DNA of 64,000 nt from Gossypium raimondii (GCF_025698545.1 NC_068569.1:20522001-20586000); one strand, 5' to 3'. Numbered from the stretch's first letter, positions 49,206 through 61,008 are shown. Program-made: numbers and translations. Notes: generated by a model not told the origin, from the letters alone.

Positions 49206-50330
49206 GCCCAAGCCCATGAAAATGCCCATGGAGGCCTCTACAGTCCAACACCCACTTTCGTGGGCTCGATTTTCTGCACGAGCGATCGCACGCTCATGTG
49301 GCCTCGATTGTCGTGTTTCAGCTTTTCAGCTTTTACCGATTCGCGGTAGAGATGGTGTGGATACACACTTGATTGTGAAGATGCGTTAAATCCATGGATG
49401 CCGAACCTATATTTGGCAGACAAACTTCGTTAATCGACTACACAGTTATATAATTAATTAAACTTAAGTTGTTACGACCGCTCACTTACCCTACTTCGAT
49501 CGAGCAAAGAAGAACGGTTTGCTTACTTAGGTATCCGCCAACCCTCGTCCCTTCACGAGATTCCTAGGCACCAACAGAAATTAGTAAACACTTAAGTTGA
49601 TTTGATATGAGAGAATCACTTATTTTGCTATACTTACCCAACGTGCGAGAGTACGACGACGAGAAGTGGCCCGACGATTGGCCCCAAAAAAGAAAAAGAA
49701 AACGACGATCAGAGGAAATAAGAAGGGGGAGTTGATTGGGGGAAAACTGAATAGGTGAGGAGGAAAAAGAAAAGAAAAGGTGGGGGAAGGTAGTTGTGAA
49801 ATTTGGCCACAAGGAGAGAGGAAGGTTCGACCAGAAGGGAAGAAAGAATCGGGTTGGGAAGGAAGGATGAGAGAAGAAGAACAACCAAATAAAGAGGAGA
49901 TGAGCTTTAGGCAGCAGAAGAAAAGAAGAGAGGGGAGAGTTTCGGCCAAATTAAAAAAATAAAGAAAAAGATAATATGAGCAGAAACAAGTTCGATACTT
50001 GCCGAAATGAGCACTTAACGTGAAAAGAAAGTGACCCGAAGTTGGCGTCACAAAAAAAGGCAAAACACTTCCAAAACCAAAAGCTTCTACTGTCAAATGA
50101 CTGATTCGGCACAAGCCTAGCCGAAACCTTGAGTACCAGTGCCTCAATTCGGTACAACTCTCCCTTTCAACCCCTCCTCGATTTTCTCCACATTTCTCTC
50201 CCCTTATCACTCCACCATTTCCTCCTCAACTTCCCCCATGACCAATTCAAACTTCATTCGGCAGTATTTCACTCCAACTCTGCCACTTACACGACTCAAG
50301 CAACAAAATAACAATTCATTGCACAACCTA

Positions 50331-50385
50331 AGACTTGAACCTCAGACCTTACAGCTACACAGCACACCACCTTACCACTAGACCA
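50331..50385 (-). other. tRNA-like box A/box B module 1 in LTR 48072-50663
   Basis: On the minus strand: TGGTCTAGTGGTAAGG, then GAGGTTCAAGTCT. These are the closest matches to pol III box A and box B in the window. No tRNA fold. Confidence 0.55.
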
Positions 50386-50490
50386 CAAGCTCTTTTTGTG
50401 TCATAAAACCAACACTAATATTTATAAAGCCTATATGCCAGTGTCTAGATTTATTTAAGGGTAAAACTTAAAAATTCTGCAAAAGCCAAG

Positions 50491-50550
50491 ACTTGAACCC
50501 AAGCTTCTTAAACATTCCCATACACACCTAAATCACTTAGCCATTAAAGC
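50491..50550 (-). other. tRNA-like box A/box B module 2 in LTR 48072-50663
   Basis: On the minus strand: GCTTTAATGGCTAAGTG, then TGGGTTCAAGT. Same order and strand as in the other LTR. Confidence 0.5.
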
Positions 50551-51284
50551 AAACAAGCAATTTGTGTCATTTCCTTGAACAACTAAATATTTATGTGCAG
50601 TCTCCTAACTACTCCCTTTTATCAAAACCTATTTCTTCTAGGCCCAAAAATCGGGGTGTTACAAAACTCATAATATTAAAGTGCCTAGTTCGATTAGAAA
50701 AAAATACTCCTAATTGCCCTAAAAATGCAGCTGTCACATGTAGGGATTTTGGGCCGCGCATTAATGGTGTTGCAACATAGGTCGGTGTCGCAACATAGTA
50801 GGCAGTTTGGCTCCATGACTTGTTTTTGCTTATATCTTTGGTGTTGCGGCATTAGTGTCTTGATGTTGCGACATAGGCAACAGTTTTGGCCTAAATATGC
50901 ATATTTAGCTCCCGATTGTTCTACATGACCATGTATCCTTATTTAGATATCTAAGATGTAATAAAAACTACTAAAAAAACATAAATCACTACTTCAAGAA
51001 TGAAAACATAGATATATACTAAGATGATTTTATTTACTATTAAACAAGCTACGATTATATGTATAAAGGGATTTAAATAAGAATGTAATTAATGGCGAGA
51101 TCAAAGCATATTGAAATTCTTGGGAAATTGTTCATTTATATGAATTGAAATAACTTGAACATATGTAGTAAATTTGACTTAGTGAATAGTACTCGAAGGA
51201 GGATTATAAAATGATCCAAAATACCTATTTGTATTTTTATAGAAGAATCATGACTAAATTTTTTACGATTATTGTTGAAACTCT

Positions 51285-51395
51285 TGAAGAGATCAAAATA
51301 TATTTATCCAAAATTTTCCTCACTCATGACTTTTAAAAGAATGGTGATATAAATGCTTTGCGAATATGCTTATATAATCATTTGAAAACTAGTAT
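51285..51395 (+). pseudogene. Copia RNase H C-terminal remnant
   Basis: One frame reads YIYPKIFLTHDF, stop, KNGDINALRIC. This matches the copia stretch that normally reads HISPKFFFTHDLQ..GDI with the ISSSDNLADLF tail missing. About 35 codons with one stop. Confidence 0.6.
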
Positions 51396-51654
51396 TCAAG
51401 ATTGAATACATAGAATATGAGATATTATATGATGTTTCATGAGGGGGAGTAAACACATGTTGTACTCTTTTTCCTTAACCGATATTTTGTCCCATTGGGT
51501 TTTCCTGATAATATTTTTAATGAGGCAACATGTTATGCGTATTATAGATATGTGTACTCTTTTTCCTTCACTAGGAATTATTTTCCCCACAGGGTTTTTA
51601 TATTAGTAAGGTTTAACAAGACATATTATCTACCAATGGACATCCAATGGGGAG

Positions 51655-51890
51655 TGTTATGAATATTTTATTATTAAGCGGATATCCATCAAGATCAAGA
51701 TAAGTTTTGATGTACTTTAAATTTTAATAGTCATTAGAATTAGAGTTCTATTTCATTTATACTTCTTATGTTTATAAAATAGATTTTGGAGAAGCATTGT
51801 ATATTATTCCCATTGATCAATAAAATACGTTCTCCTTTTGCTCTCTTATTATTTTTTGTTCTTTACCCTTTGTCTTTTTATTTTATAATA
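51655..51890 (+). repeat. 3' LTR of the second copia element
   Basis: 236 bp, matching 46151-46385 with moderate divergence. Ends ATAATA where the family ends ATAACA, followed by ATTTT. Confidence 0.88.
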
Positions 51891-52345
51891 ATTTTTACAT
51901 TTATTTGAGTTTGCACTAGTAAAATTTAAAAAAACCCGATATTTTCAACATTTTAATTTTACAAAGTATTTTTAGATAAAACAATGAAATTTACTTTTAT
52001 TATTATTTTTAATTTTCACATATTTTTAATTTTATTTTTCCAAAATAAATTTTAAAATTTTCAATCAAACACCTTTCTTTAAGATGCATCTAATATTGAA
52101 TTTGAATGTAATTGGTTGTAATATGCATGATATGTTTGGGTAACCACATTATAATTAGTGATTCATTGAATTAGATGTAATTGGAGCACCTCAATTACAC
52201 TCTCAAATTCTTAAGGAGAGGTGAGAATCGATGTAATTAAGTAGGTTACAAACAATTACACTTAAATCTAACTATTCGTTGACTTTAGAAACAAACTCAT
52301 ACATGATTTAAGTTTAAGAAGTTATTTTTATACAATAATATATAT

Positions 52346-52590
52346 TGTTATGAATATCTTATTAAGTGGATGTCCATCATGATTAAGATAAAGTTTTAAT
52401 GTACTTTAAATTCTAATAGGTATTAGAATTAAATCTCCACTTCTTTTATACTTCTTATGCCTATAAATAGAGACTACGATGAAACATTATAATCACTCTT
52501 TTGATCAATAAAGTACATTCTTTATTGATTTCATATTTTCTTTGTTCTTTGTTCTTTATTCTCTCTATCTCTCTTTATTTTTAATATATA
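52346..52590 (+). mobile_element. Solo LTR of the second copia family
   Basis: TGTTATGAATATCTTATTAA with GTGGATGTCCATCA, then TATAAATAGAG and TTGATCAATAAAGTACATTC, matching the LTRs at 46151 and 51655. The right end runs into a (TA)n tract, so its boundary and a TATAT duplicate are only probable. Confidence 0.75.
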
Positions 52591-53117
52591 TATATATATA
52601 TATAATTAATTTTAAGACATGTTTTATTTTTAAAATATAATTATATGCTATTTTCTAACTTCATTTAAATAATTTGAAATTTTGATTGGTGAGAGAAAAT
52701 TTCCCATACATTTGACCTACTAAATAGTTAACTATATTATAAATTATTTAGACTAGTTTTAACTAATTACATGATATTTATTATTAATTATTTATACTTG
52801 ATCAGACCTATTGATGATAACAAAGAGTTTATGTTTAATATTATAAGATGAAATAATCTAACAAATATGAAATGCTAGAATAATTAGATAAAGTTGTATG
52901 TTTATTTTTCTTATTAATTTTATCAGTAATAATATTGATCGATACTTTCTTGGACTAACTTATTACATATGCCAATTTAAATTTAAGTTTTGTTACTTAT
53001 TTAAAGTGTTTTTTTCAAGTATTATTGATATTTCTTAATAATATTCTTTTTTATAATTTAAAATTACACAATTGTGTAATTGTAATTTAAAATTATAATT
53101 TAAGAATTATATATAAT
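52591..53117. other. AT-rich spacer, nothing recognised
   Basis: No open frame or repeat supported beyond the TA tract at its start. The last five bases, ATAAT, are the likely left target site of the gypsy element. Confidence 0.4.
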
Positions 53118-55411
53118 TGTAATAGCCAATTTTAACCCGGGGCCCAAATTAACCAATCAAATCCAATAAAACTTGGGCCAATCCTGACCCAATTGCATTT
53201 GGCCCAATAAGGCCCAAGTGTGCTAACCCTAGCCTAACCCTAAGCAGCAGTTAGCAGTAGCCACCCCACGTCGCAGCAACCTCCAGTGCCGTGCACGCCC
53301 CACGTTCGGCAGCCTCCCAAACTGTCCCACATCTTTGCTGGCACGTCCACTCGCAAAACGCTCACACATTTGCAAGCCACAGACAACACTAATAGGATAT
53401 ACACACAACAAAACAGTTGTAAAAGGATTTAGGGAGGGCTATATAAAGGCCAATGATTTTCTGTAACTTGGTTAGAAAAATTTTGTACTAAAAAGAGAAA
53501 AATATTGTATTGTAAAAATACTGAAATACAAACAAAGAATCAAAAACAATTTTTGAAGGTAATTTTCTTTGTGTTTTATTTATTTATCTACTTTTTTTTT
53601 CTTTGCTTCTCTGTTTTTGGTGCAAAAGAAAAAGCAAAAAGAAAAGGACGAAACTTACCTGAATCGGAGTCGGCGGCGAAGCTTGAACGGCGGTGGCGTG
53701 GCGATAGTTAGGGCTTTAAAGAAGGCCTAGCAGATCCCTCTTTCTTCCCTCTGTTGTTTTAAAAAAGAAAAAGGAAGATGAAGCAATTTTGCGCCTATTG
53801 CTGCTGCAGAGTAGGCTTTTAATTGGAGATGAAAAGGGTTTTAAACACTGATGGGTTATTTGCGTTTTTAATCCTTCATTTTATCCCATCATTTCAAAAT
53901 CATTGTGGTTTGTTTTCAAATTTTGCCATGAAATGTTGAATTTGTTTTATTAATCCATTGCTGCGTGGAGTTTTGGACGGAGGGATTAATTTCACTTTCG
54001 GTCCTCCACTGTTAACTGCATGTTCCATTTGATCCATTGGTGTTTTGTTTATTTCAGATTTGCCCCTAAAACTTCAATTATTTTCAATTTAATCCATAAT
54101 CTTTCATTTTAAGTTTTTTAGTTTATTTTATTAATATAGTTATTATTATTTTTATTATTACTATTATTATTATATTTATTATACTTACATATATACACGC
54201 ATGTGTACTTTATAATATATGTGTATATTTTTTATTTCTAAATGTTTTAAATATATATATATATATAGTGCGTATATATTTTATTACCATATTTTATATA
54301 TATATATAGTTTATATATATATATATATTATATACATTCATATTTTTATAATTATTTATGTTTTCATGTTTTATAATTCATATGTTTATACATTTTTATA
54401 ATATGTACAAATCATATACTTCATTATTACTTTATTTTTCTTAGTTTTATATGCATACGTACATATACTTACATTTTATGATTTTCACATCGTTTTTCAT
54501 TTTTTTAAAAGAAATTAAAATATATATTTTTACATATATGCATATACATATATTATTCAAAACTTTTATAAATATATTTTCCATATATTTTATATATACA
54601 TATATACCTATATTTTCATAATTATTAATATATTATGCTTACGTTTTATTTTTATGACAACTAATTATATTTTATGATTATGTTCTTTTATAATTTTGTA
54701 TACATATATAGGTATATTTTAAATTAGAGTAATGATTTCATGTTACGCATTAGCGTTTTATCATACTTTTAAAGAAAAATCTATTTTTGCTTCGTCAAAG
54801 CATTAAAATCGTTTTTTTTAATTTTTATATATTTAGCAATCATGGTTCTCGAGAAAGATCGTGTCCTAACTTACTGGATCGTGATCATTTTTTCGATGAA
54901 TTTAACGAGTTAAGTATTTATTTTACAATAAATTTGCAATTTTCAAATAAAACCTTATTCTCAGGAATTCAAAATGTCGGGTCCTAACTTACTGGTCGTG
55001 ACATTTCGTTATCTCGAAATAAGAATTTCTAAAACAAAAAGTAATATTCGGTATTTTGAAGATATAAAATATTGTGCCCTAACTTACTGGGTGTGGTGTT
55101 TTATTTCTTTGAAATGAGAATGTTTTATCATTTTAGATCCATTCACGGGTTAAAAATTTCTATTTAAAATCTTTTCAAATTTTCGACATCAAGACATTAA
55201 ATAATCAATTTGGTACCGATTTTTGGGCGTTACGAGGGTGCTAACCCTTCCTCGTGCGTAACTGACTCCCGAACCTGTTTTCTCAAATTTCGCAGGCCAA
55301 AATTGTTTTTAAGGTGAGCCGATCACACCTCAATCAAGGATCGGTGGCGACTCCAATTTTTATTTTCAAAGTCGATAACTTATTTTTGTTTTCAAAAAAA
55401 TGGTTTTGACA
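53118..55411 (+). repeat. 5' LTR of the gypsy Tat element
   Basis: 2294 bp, TGTAATAGCCAATTTTAACC to TTTTGACA. It includes an (A/T)-only tract with TATATA runs at about 54120-54740 and the stretch GATCGTGTCCTAACTTACTG repeated in variants at 54860, 54980 and 55075. The right end is set by the primer-site-like sequence that follows. Confidence 0.85.
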
Positions 55412-55434
55412 GCTTGACGACTCCAGTGGGGACC
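55412..55434 (+). other. Primer-binding-site-like sequence
   Basis: TTGACGACTCCAGTGGGGAC directly after the 5' LTR resembles the TGGCGACTCCACTGGGGA type of primer site in Tat/Ogre elements (tRNA-Arg, from memory). Two or three mismatches suggest decay. Confidence 0.55.
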
Positions 55435-56598
55435 ATTAGAGAGTCGAGCCATGAATTGATTATCTTTTGTCTTTTTTGTCAAAAATTAAAATTGTTTTAA
55501 AACCTGATTTTCTCTTTGCATTCATTAGTTTTAATTGTCATATGCTTGTTTGGTTGGTTTAAGTCTGTCGGTTTATTTGCATTTTTGCATTTCATGGTCA
55601 ATTTTACCCCTCTAAGTGGAAGTGAGAAACTAGTCCTTCGTGAGGTTTTCACCTCCGTGTACGATAGTGGATCGCTTTCGGAATACATCTGTACCTATGT
55701 CTTCGTGAGATTTTCATCTCCGTGCGACCATAGGAAATGTATTCCCCGAACCGAACTTGGTCCATATGAGCCTATAATGGGTGAGGATCGAGGAATCTGC
55801 TGGTTCGGGTACCCTTGCTCTAGAAGCCAAAACCTCATATAGTGAACCTTAGGAACCCACCCTAGGTAGAATTACTTTGAACCTTAGTAGACACCTAATT
55901 AGGAGTTTTTACTATTTCTTGGTTGTATTGTATTTAATTGTTACTGACTTTTTGTGTTTTACTCTGATTGCATGGCATTACAATTACATGGCATTCCATT
56001 ATAAAGTGGCGTTTCGTATTCGGTTGCTAGACAGAAAGTTTATCATGGGAAATGGGTTTCTTGATAAAGTAGAAGATAATACGTCTGCCTGAATATATTC
56101 TAAGAAACGCTAGAAGGGTGATGGAGGAATACATGACTTTACTTCGTGCCTCAAGGTCAAGCTGATTATTCAAGAATTTCTGACATTTCAACCTCATTAA
56201 AGAAGCTGATAACCCTTACGAGGATGCGCAGACGTTGGATTATAACCAGGATCAAGTAAAAAGGGAGGTAGAGGAGATACCCCTTTTGAAGAATTCGCAA
56301 GATTTATCTTAGCATCCAGATGAAGAAGGAGAAGATGTCTTCGCCTGGAGTATGAGGCAAAGCCGTATATATATATCCGCTTTATGTAAAGAAATTCGTC
56401 TTCTAGTAAAGTTTTCTAAATGGAATTGAATCAGAATCAACGTCTCTTTTTGCATTCATCTCATGCATTTGTATTAATCTCATCATATGCACTAAAATCC
56501 ACCAAAAGAGCCTAGTCAATTAAAATTATTCTTCAGTTAACCCGGAAACCAACCAGCCAACCCAGCCCCATTACAGTACAAGAGCGAAATCAAAGAAT
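55435..56598 (+). other. Leader of the Tat element with a short coding scrap
   Basis: Mostly non-coding. Around 56041-56085 one frame reads MGNGFLDKVEDN, which I recognise as the start of an extra N-terminal domain carried by some Malvaceae Tat elements. It ends in a stop after about 15 codons, and the rest of that domain is not found. Confidence 0.4.
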
Positions 56599-58108
56599 AT
56601 GGATCAAAGATTAGAAAAGCTCGAGCAATTTCAAAAAGACATGCAGGATCAGCTCCAGCAACAAATGAAGGAACAGCTTGAAAAAATTTAGTAGAAGTTG
56701 ATGGACAAAATGGAGGAATCCTAAGGAAGCATGATAACCCAGTTAACTCAGCTCTTAATTGGCGGAAAGGATAAGGAAGGAGCCTCAGAACAAATATTGA
56801 GGAGGAAGGCGAGGATGGACTCCAAGATCCTCCGGCTTCACTCCCCGGATGTGCGACCCTAAGTGGAAATGTGCCGCGTAAATCTTACATTACCATTAGG
56901 CCTCAGCAATTTCAGGCCGATACTTCAAAGGCGATGAATTACCAAACTGGATCAGGCTCTAGCCCTGAGAATATTCCCGTCAATCTTGTAGTCCCTAACT
57001 TCGATGAAGTGGTTGAAAAGGAAAAAGCAAAGGAAGAATTGCCAAAGCAATTTGAAGAAAGATGGAAGTGGGTCGAAGAGAAGTTCAAGGCAATGGAAAG
57101 TACTGAGAGATATGGTGGGATTGATGCTAAAGATCTGAGTTTGGTACCAGATTTGGTGCTACCTCATAAGTTTAAAATGCCAGAATTCGAGAAGTATAAT
57201 GGGACCAGTTGCCTTGAGACCTATATTACCATGTTTTGTAGACGAATGGCTGGGTATGTCAATAATGAGCAGTTATTGATACACTGTTTTCAGGATAGCC
57301 TCACGGTGGCAGCGTCTAAATGGTATAATCAATTGAGCCGTGCTAAGATTAGTTACTGGAGGATTTGGCACAGGCTTTTATGAAGCAGTACAGTCATGTG
57401 GCAGAAATGGTTCCTGACAGAATTACTTTGCAAAACATGGAGAAGAAGTCGAATGAAGGTTTCAGCAAGATGCGCTTCGAGAGATGGAGGGAGGTTGCAG
57501 TTCAGGTCCAACCACCGCTCCTTGAAAGAGAAATGGTGATGCTCTTTATAAATACGTTGAAGGCCCCATTCATCACACATATGTTGGGAAATGCCACAAA
57601 AAACTTTTCTGACATAGTTATGAGTGGTGAGATGATTGAGAGTGCTATTAGGAGCGGAAAGATTGATGCTAGAGGAAATAACAGAAATCAAACCCCAAAG
57701 GAAGAAGAAAATGAGGTGAACAGCGTGAACACGTACAGCAAATCGATTACGGTGAATCAGCCAAGAAAGGTGGTTACTAATCAGCAGGGTTCATCAAGAC
57801 AAGAATCAGGTGTGAAGCCAGGTACTGAGAAGCTCCAGTTCACACCAATTTCGATGTCCTATAAGGAGTTGTATCAAAGCTTGTTCGATGCGCATGTTGT
57901 TGCTCCTCATTACTTAAAACCTCCACAACCTCTGTATCCTAAGTGGTATGATGCGAACGCGCAATGTGACTACCACGCGAGAATTACGGGGCACTCAATA
58001 GAGAATTGCATTACCTTTAAAAAGCTAGTTGAAAAATTCATCAACATAGGTATTGTCAAGTTGGGTGACTCATCTAATGCAGAAAATCCGCTACCCAATC
58101 ATGATTGA
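56599..58108 (+). pseudogene. Gypsy Tat gag (retrotransposon gag domain), broken
   Basis: It starts at ATG 56599 with a coiled-coil-rich N-terminus (MDQRLEKLEQFQKDMQDQLQ), interrupted by stop codons near 56689 and beyond. It reopens at 56871. Core gag markers are LVLPHKFKMPEFEKYNGTS, CRRMAGYV, LLIHCFQDSLT and ASKWYNQLSRAKI. A one-base loss near 57361 shifts the frame, which then continues AQAFMKQYSHVAEM, TLQNMEKK, FINTLKAPF and SGEMIESAI. The end has a CX2HX5HX4C motif, CDYHARITGHSIENC (57966-58010). The whole fits Retrotrans_gag, which coats the RNA in the particle. Confidence 0.88.
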
Positions 58109-58539
58109 CAATAAGGTGAATGCGATGTATGAAGAGATGTTGGGAAGTGTTCACATCAATGTCATAGATGAAGACACAATCGAAAAGGGAACTTATTAGA
58201 TATCCACCTTTGTAAACCTGTGAGTGTTTTAAACAATCGAACTGCGGAAGAAATATTTGTAGTATTTAGGGCTTATTTAGAGCAATGTTCAAAACACACT
58301 TGTTGCTTTTAGCCTAGAGCCAATAAGAATTCCTTTGTGAAGGAGGCTCATGTCTAAATGTCGTTATTTTAATGAAATGCATCCTTGCGATCATTTTTGA
58401 ACCAATATTCTTTCAGTCTGTCTGAATAGTTATTCTTTCATTCTTTTGGATTTTCTTCCACATCATTCATTCATTCATAATCATATTGTATAGATAGTTC
58501 TTCATAAATCTATACATTCTTTTGTATATTCTTTGATAT

Positions 58540-58870
58540 TTATTATGGGCCCCTAGATATCAATGACATGAATGACACTGCTACAGATTTAGAATCTCTT
58601 TTTGAGCAAGACATGTGTTTAGAGGGATCTCCTGACTTTGAAGATGACATAGATCGTAGCCTATCTCCAGACTTGTTGAGGATGGTAAAGCAAAAAGAGA
58701 GCAAATTTTACCTCCTGAAGAGACAATGGAGATTGTGACTTTAAGAGAACATGCATAACCGGAGAAATGAAGCAAGACCTTGTTAAGTTACTTCGAGAGT
58801 TCAAAGATGTTATCGCATGGTCATACCAGGACGTGCCCGAGTTAAGTACTGGTATTGTAATTTGAGCAAC
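58540..58870 (+). pseudogene. Gypsy pol remnant upstream of the lost RT
   Basis: One frame reads INDMNDTATDLESLFEQDMC, then EGSPDFEDDIDRSLSPDLLR. Further on, in another frame, come MKQDLVKLLREFKDVIAWS-like words. In intact relatives this stretch precedes the reverse transcriptase. Stops and shifts are frequent, and the RT itself is absent. Confidence 0.7.
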
Positions 58871-58934
58871 AGCACAACGTCAAAAATTTGCAGTATGTTC
58901 AAGATTCACATCATGAACGATGTAGTTAGAATTC

Positions 58935-59240
58935 TTTACCGGGGTAATACCTTCTTCTCTGGCTTATTCCGTTGAAGTCAAGTTGTAATTTTTTCCGTAT
59001 TTTTGTTAGATTTGATCCTAATTGAAAAGGAAGATCTAAAATTTTCTCGTCATAGTTAAATTTCGCCCCAAAAGGCTCTATGAGAGAAACCTGATGCCAA
59101 AGAAGATCTTTCGTATACAAAATGAAAGTGGAAGTTATGGGGAAGACCTTATCTGGAATAATATTGATTCTGATCGAAAGAGATGACCAGGACTTGCCTA
59201 ATCCTATAAGTGCAGATTCAATCCAAAAAAAAGAAGAGAG
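58935..59240 (+). pseudogene. Integrase C-terminal remnant, copy 1
   Basis: GVIPSSLAYSVEVKL, then KFRPKRLYERNLMPKKIF and LILIERDDQDLPNPISADSI in broken frames. These are the integrase tail words (TPFSLVYG.., VRPREFHEGD.., LILTEMDG..LPNPVN). Confidence 0.6.
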
Positions 59241-59284
59241 AAAACAAAAAAAAACAAAAAAATGGGAAAAGAAAAAAAAGAAAA

Positions 59285-59695
59285 AGAACCCCGCTGGGGC
59301 AATGCCTTTCTCTTTAGCTTATCACAGTTTTCCATTTGAAATTCTTTTTCTTCGGGTATTGGCTGAGCTGAAGTAGGATGAAGATCCAATCTCGATAAGA
59401 TCAGTTGAACTTAATTGAAGGAAAAAGGCTATTCGTCACGATCAGATGTACCAAAAACGGATGATGCGAGCTTACAACAAAAAGGTTCGTCCCAGAAAAT
59501 TCCACGAGGGAAACCTGGTATTGAAAAAGATCCTTCGACAAAAGGATTTTAGAGAAAAATGAGTGTCAAAGTGGGAATGTCCTTATATTGTAAAGAAGAC
59601 CTTTTTTGGAGGAACACTGATTTTGAGTGAGACGGATAGTAAAAACTTGTCTAATCCTATAAACTCAGAATCAATTAAGAAATGCTTCACTTAAA
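59285..59695 (+). pseudogene. Integrase C-terminal remnant, copy 2
   Basis: AMPFSLAYHSFPFEI, LRVLAELK, then DQMYQKRMMRAYNKKVRPRK, FHEGNLVLKKIL, a TGA where Trp is expected (about 59560), CPYIVKKTFFGGTLILSE, ending KNLSNPINSESIKKCFT. More complete than copy 1 and in the same order, so the tail is present twice in tandem. Confidence 0.75.
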
Positions 59696-60985
59696 GAAGG
59701 AGAGGACCAAGGTAAAAACCTGCAAAGGGCACTTTGAGTCACAAAAAAAAAGAAGAAAAAAAAGATGTGAAAAATAAAAAATGAAAAATGGAAAAAGTAA
59801 AAGTGGAGAGGCTAAGGTGAAAACCCGCAAAGGGCGCCTTAGACCAAAGGGGATTTGAGTTGAAAACCCGAAAATGGCGGCTCAAATATTGGTCAAAATG
59901 GGCATGAGGTAATCAGAGCAGCTCAAATGTTGATTAGAATGGGACATGTTGTGATCTTGATATGCCTTAGTACGCGACATCTTGGGACATCGACAGAGTA
60001 ATGTAGATCTCCTAAACACATGTCAAACTCAAAATGGTCTTCAAGAAGTTTGTACAGAGAAGTTCAAGCTACGACATCTGGGGCACCTCGTCTCCATACT
60101 ATTTATTTTGAATTTGTTATTCTTGGAATACTTCATTCTTTTCCAAGATACGCATTCCCAATCAATTTCTTTGTTATCTTTCTTTACTATTTTTGATAAT
60201 TTATTCATTTCGAGCTATGCTCAAAACTAACTTTATTCTTATCTATTGTTATGAGCTTTTTGCAAGCATGTTGCATTGGAATAATGATTAATGGACTAAT
60301 AAAACTTTCACAAGGGAAGTTTTACATATTACTCTAGAAGTTTCTAAACAATATAGGAGCCTGAAACAGGACTGTTGTTTAGAACGCACCAGGTTTAAAG
60401 GTTGGAAATCTGAGAAAGAAAAGTCTAAATTAGGACTTTCTTTTTGATTTTGTTGTCAAAAACATTGAACAAAATGACAGGATGATAGGTTGGTGGCAAG
60501 ACTTAAATGAACAAGCAAGCAATAATCACCAAGTAATAAAAATGAGTTTTTTTGGAGAGAAGAATCCTTCATTCGTGCATAGGCATTTGGGTATGACACC
60601 CTGAGATTGGTATGAAAGACCAAAGAGCTTCACATTTTGCATCCTTGAATTGCGATAGATGAGGATTGAGAAAGACCAAAATTTTCTACCCTTGGGTTAC
60701 TGTGGAGAAAGATGGTACAAATTTTACGTCCCAATGGATGAAACTTTGAGGTTTACTGAGAGGGCAATTTGATCAAGCGTTTATTTGGAGATGTGATCCG
60801 AACAAAAGACGTTGTAGCACGTCAGTGATACGACTTTAATAAATTTCGAGTAATGACAACCTAAGCGGGATCATTCTCGGAGAGTAAAATTTTGCATTCA
60901 TGCAAACACCATTCACACATGTCTAGTTAGGAGCTTTTGATTCATTTTGATCATGCCATCCTAATCATTAGGCATAATTAGGTTC
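59696..60985 (+). other. 3' untranslated region of the Tat element, first part
   Basis: Contains the paired phrases AAGGTGAAAACCCGCAAAGG and GAGTTGAAAACCCGAAAATG (59815-59880), typical of the region after pol in Tat elements. No open frame of note. Confidence 0.55.
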
Positions 60986-61008
60986 ATTATACAGGTCATG
61001 TTCTCCGG

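Larger units (their letters stand above)
48072..50663 (+). mobile_element. Solo gypsy LTR inside the second copia element
   Basis: 2592 bp, from TGTAATACCCCAAACCCGGC to GGGGTGTTACA, with a perfect duplicate AAACT (48067-48071 and 50664-50668). No internal region. The first ~45 bp are nearly identical to LTR 43227-45440. It holds two short tandem repeats and two antisense tRNA-like modules near the right end. Open frames at 49564-50381 come from pyrimidine-rich DNA and are not genes. Confidence 0.9.
46151..51890 (+). mobile_element. Second Ty1/copia element, gutted and nested
   Basis: LTRs 46151-46385 and 51655-51890 (TGTTATGAAT..TTATAATA) with target duplicate ATTTT at 46146-46150 and 51891-51895. 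A primer-site-like CGTTATCAGTATGATGA follows the 5' LTR, close to the CGTTATCAGCACGA form seen in related copia elements. The only coding remnant is the end of RNase H, at about 51290-51390. The 3' untranslated part holds the family's ATGAGGGGGAGT and CCCATTGGGTTTTCCTG strings, and a purine run ends CAATGGGGAG before the 3' LTR. Inside are an unclassified repeat and a solo gypsy LTR (48072-50663). Confidence 0.88.

Noticed and set aside
49564..50210. Long minus-strand open frames (Phe/Ser/Leu-rich)
   Set aside because: They fall in GA-rich DNA of the solo LTR, overlap each other in several frames and show no domain.
45183..50550. tRNA genes
   Set aside because: Box A and B wording is present, but no acceptor stem or cloverleaf could be built. 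Reported as modules only.
53229..53411. 60-codon minus-strand open frame in the Tat LTR
   Set aside because: Not conserved in the second LTR, which has indels in this block.
54219..54401. Tyr/Ile-rich open frame
   Set aside because: Translation of the TATATA tract in the LTR.
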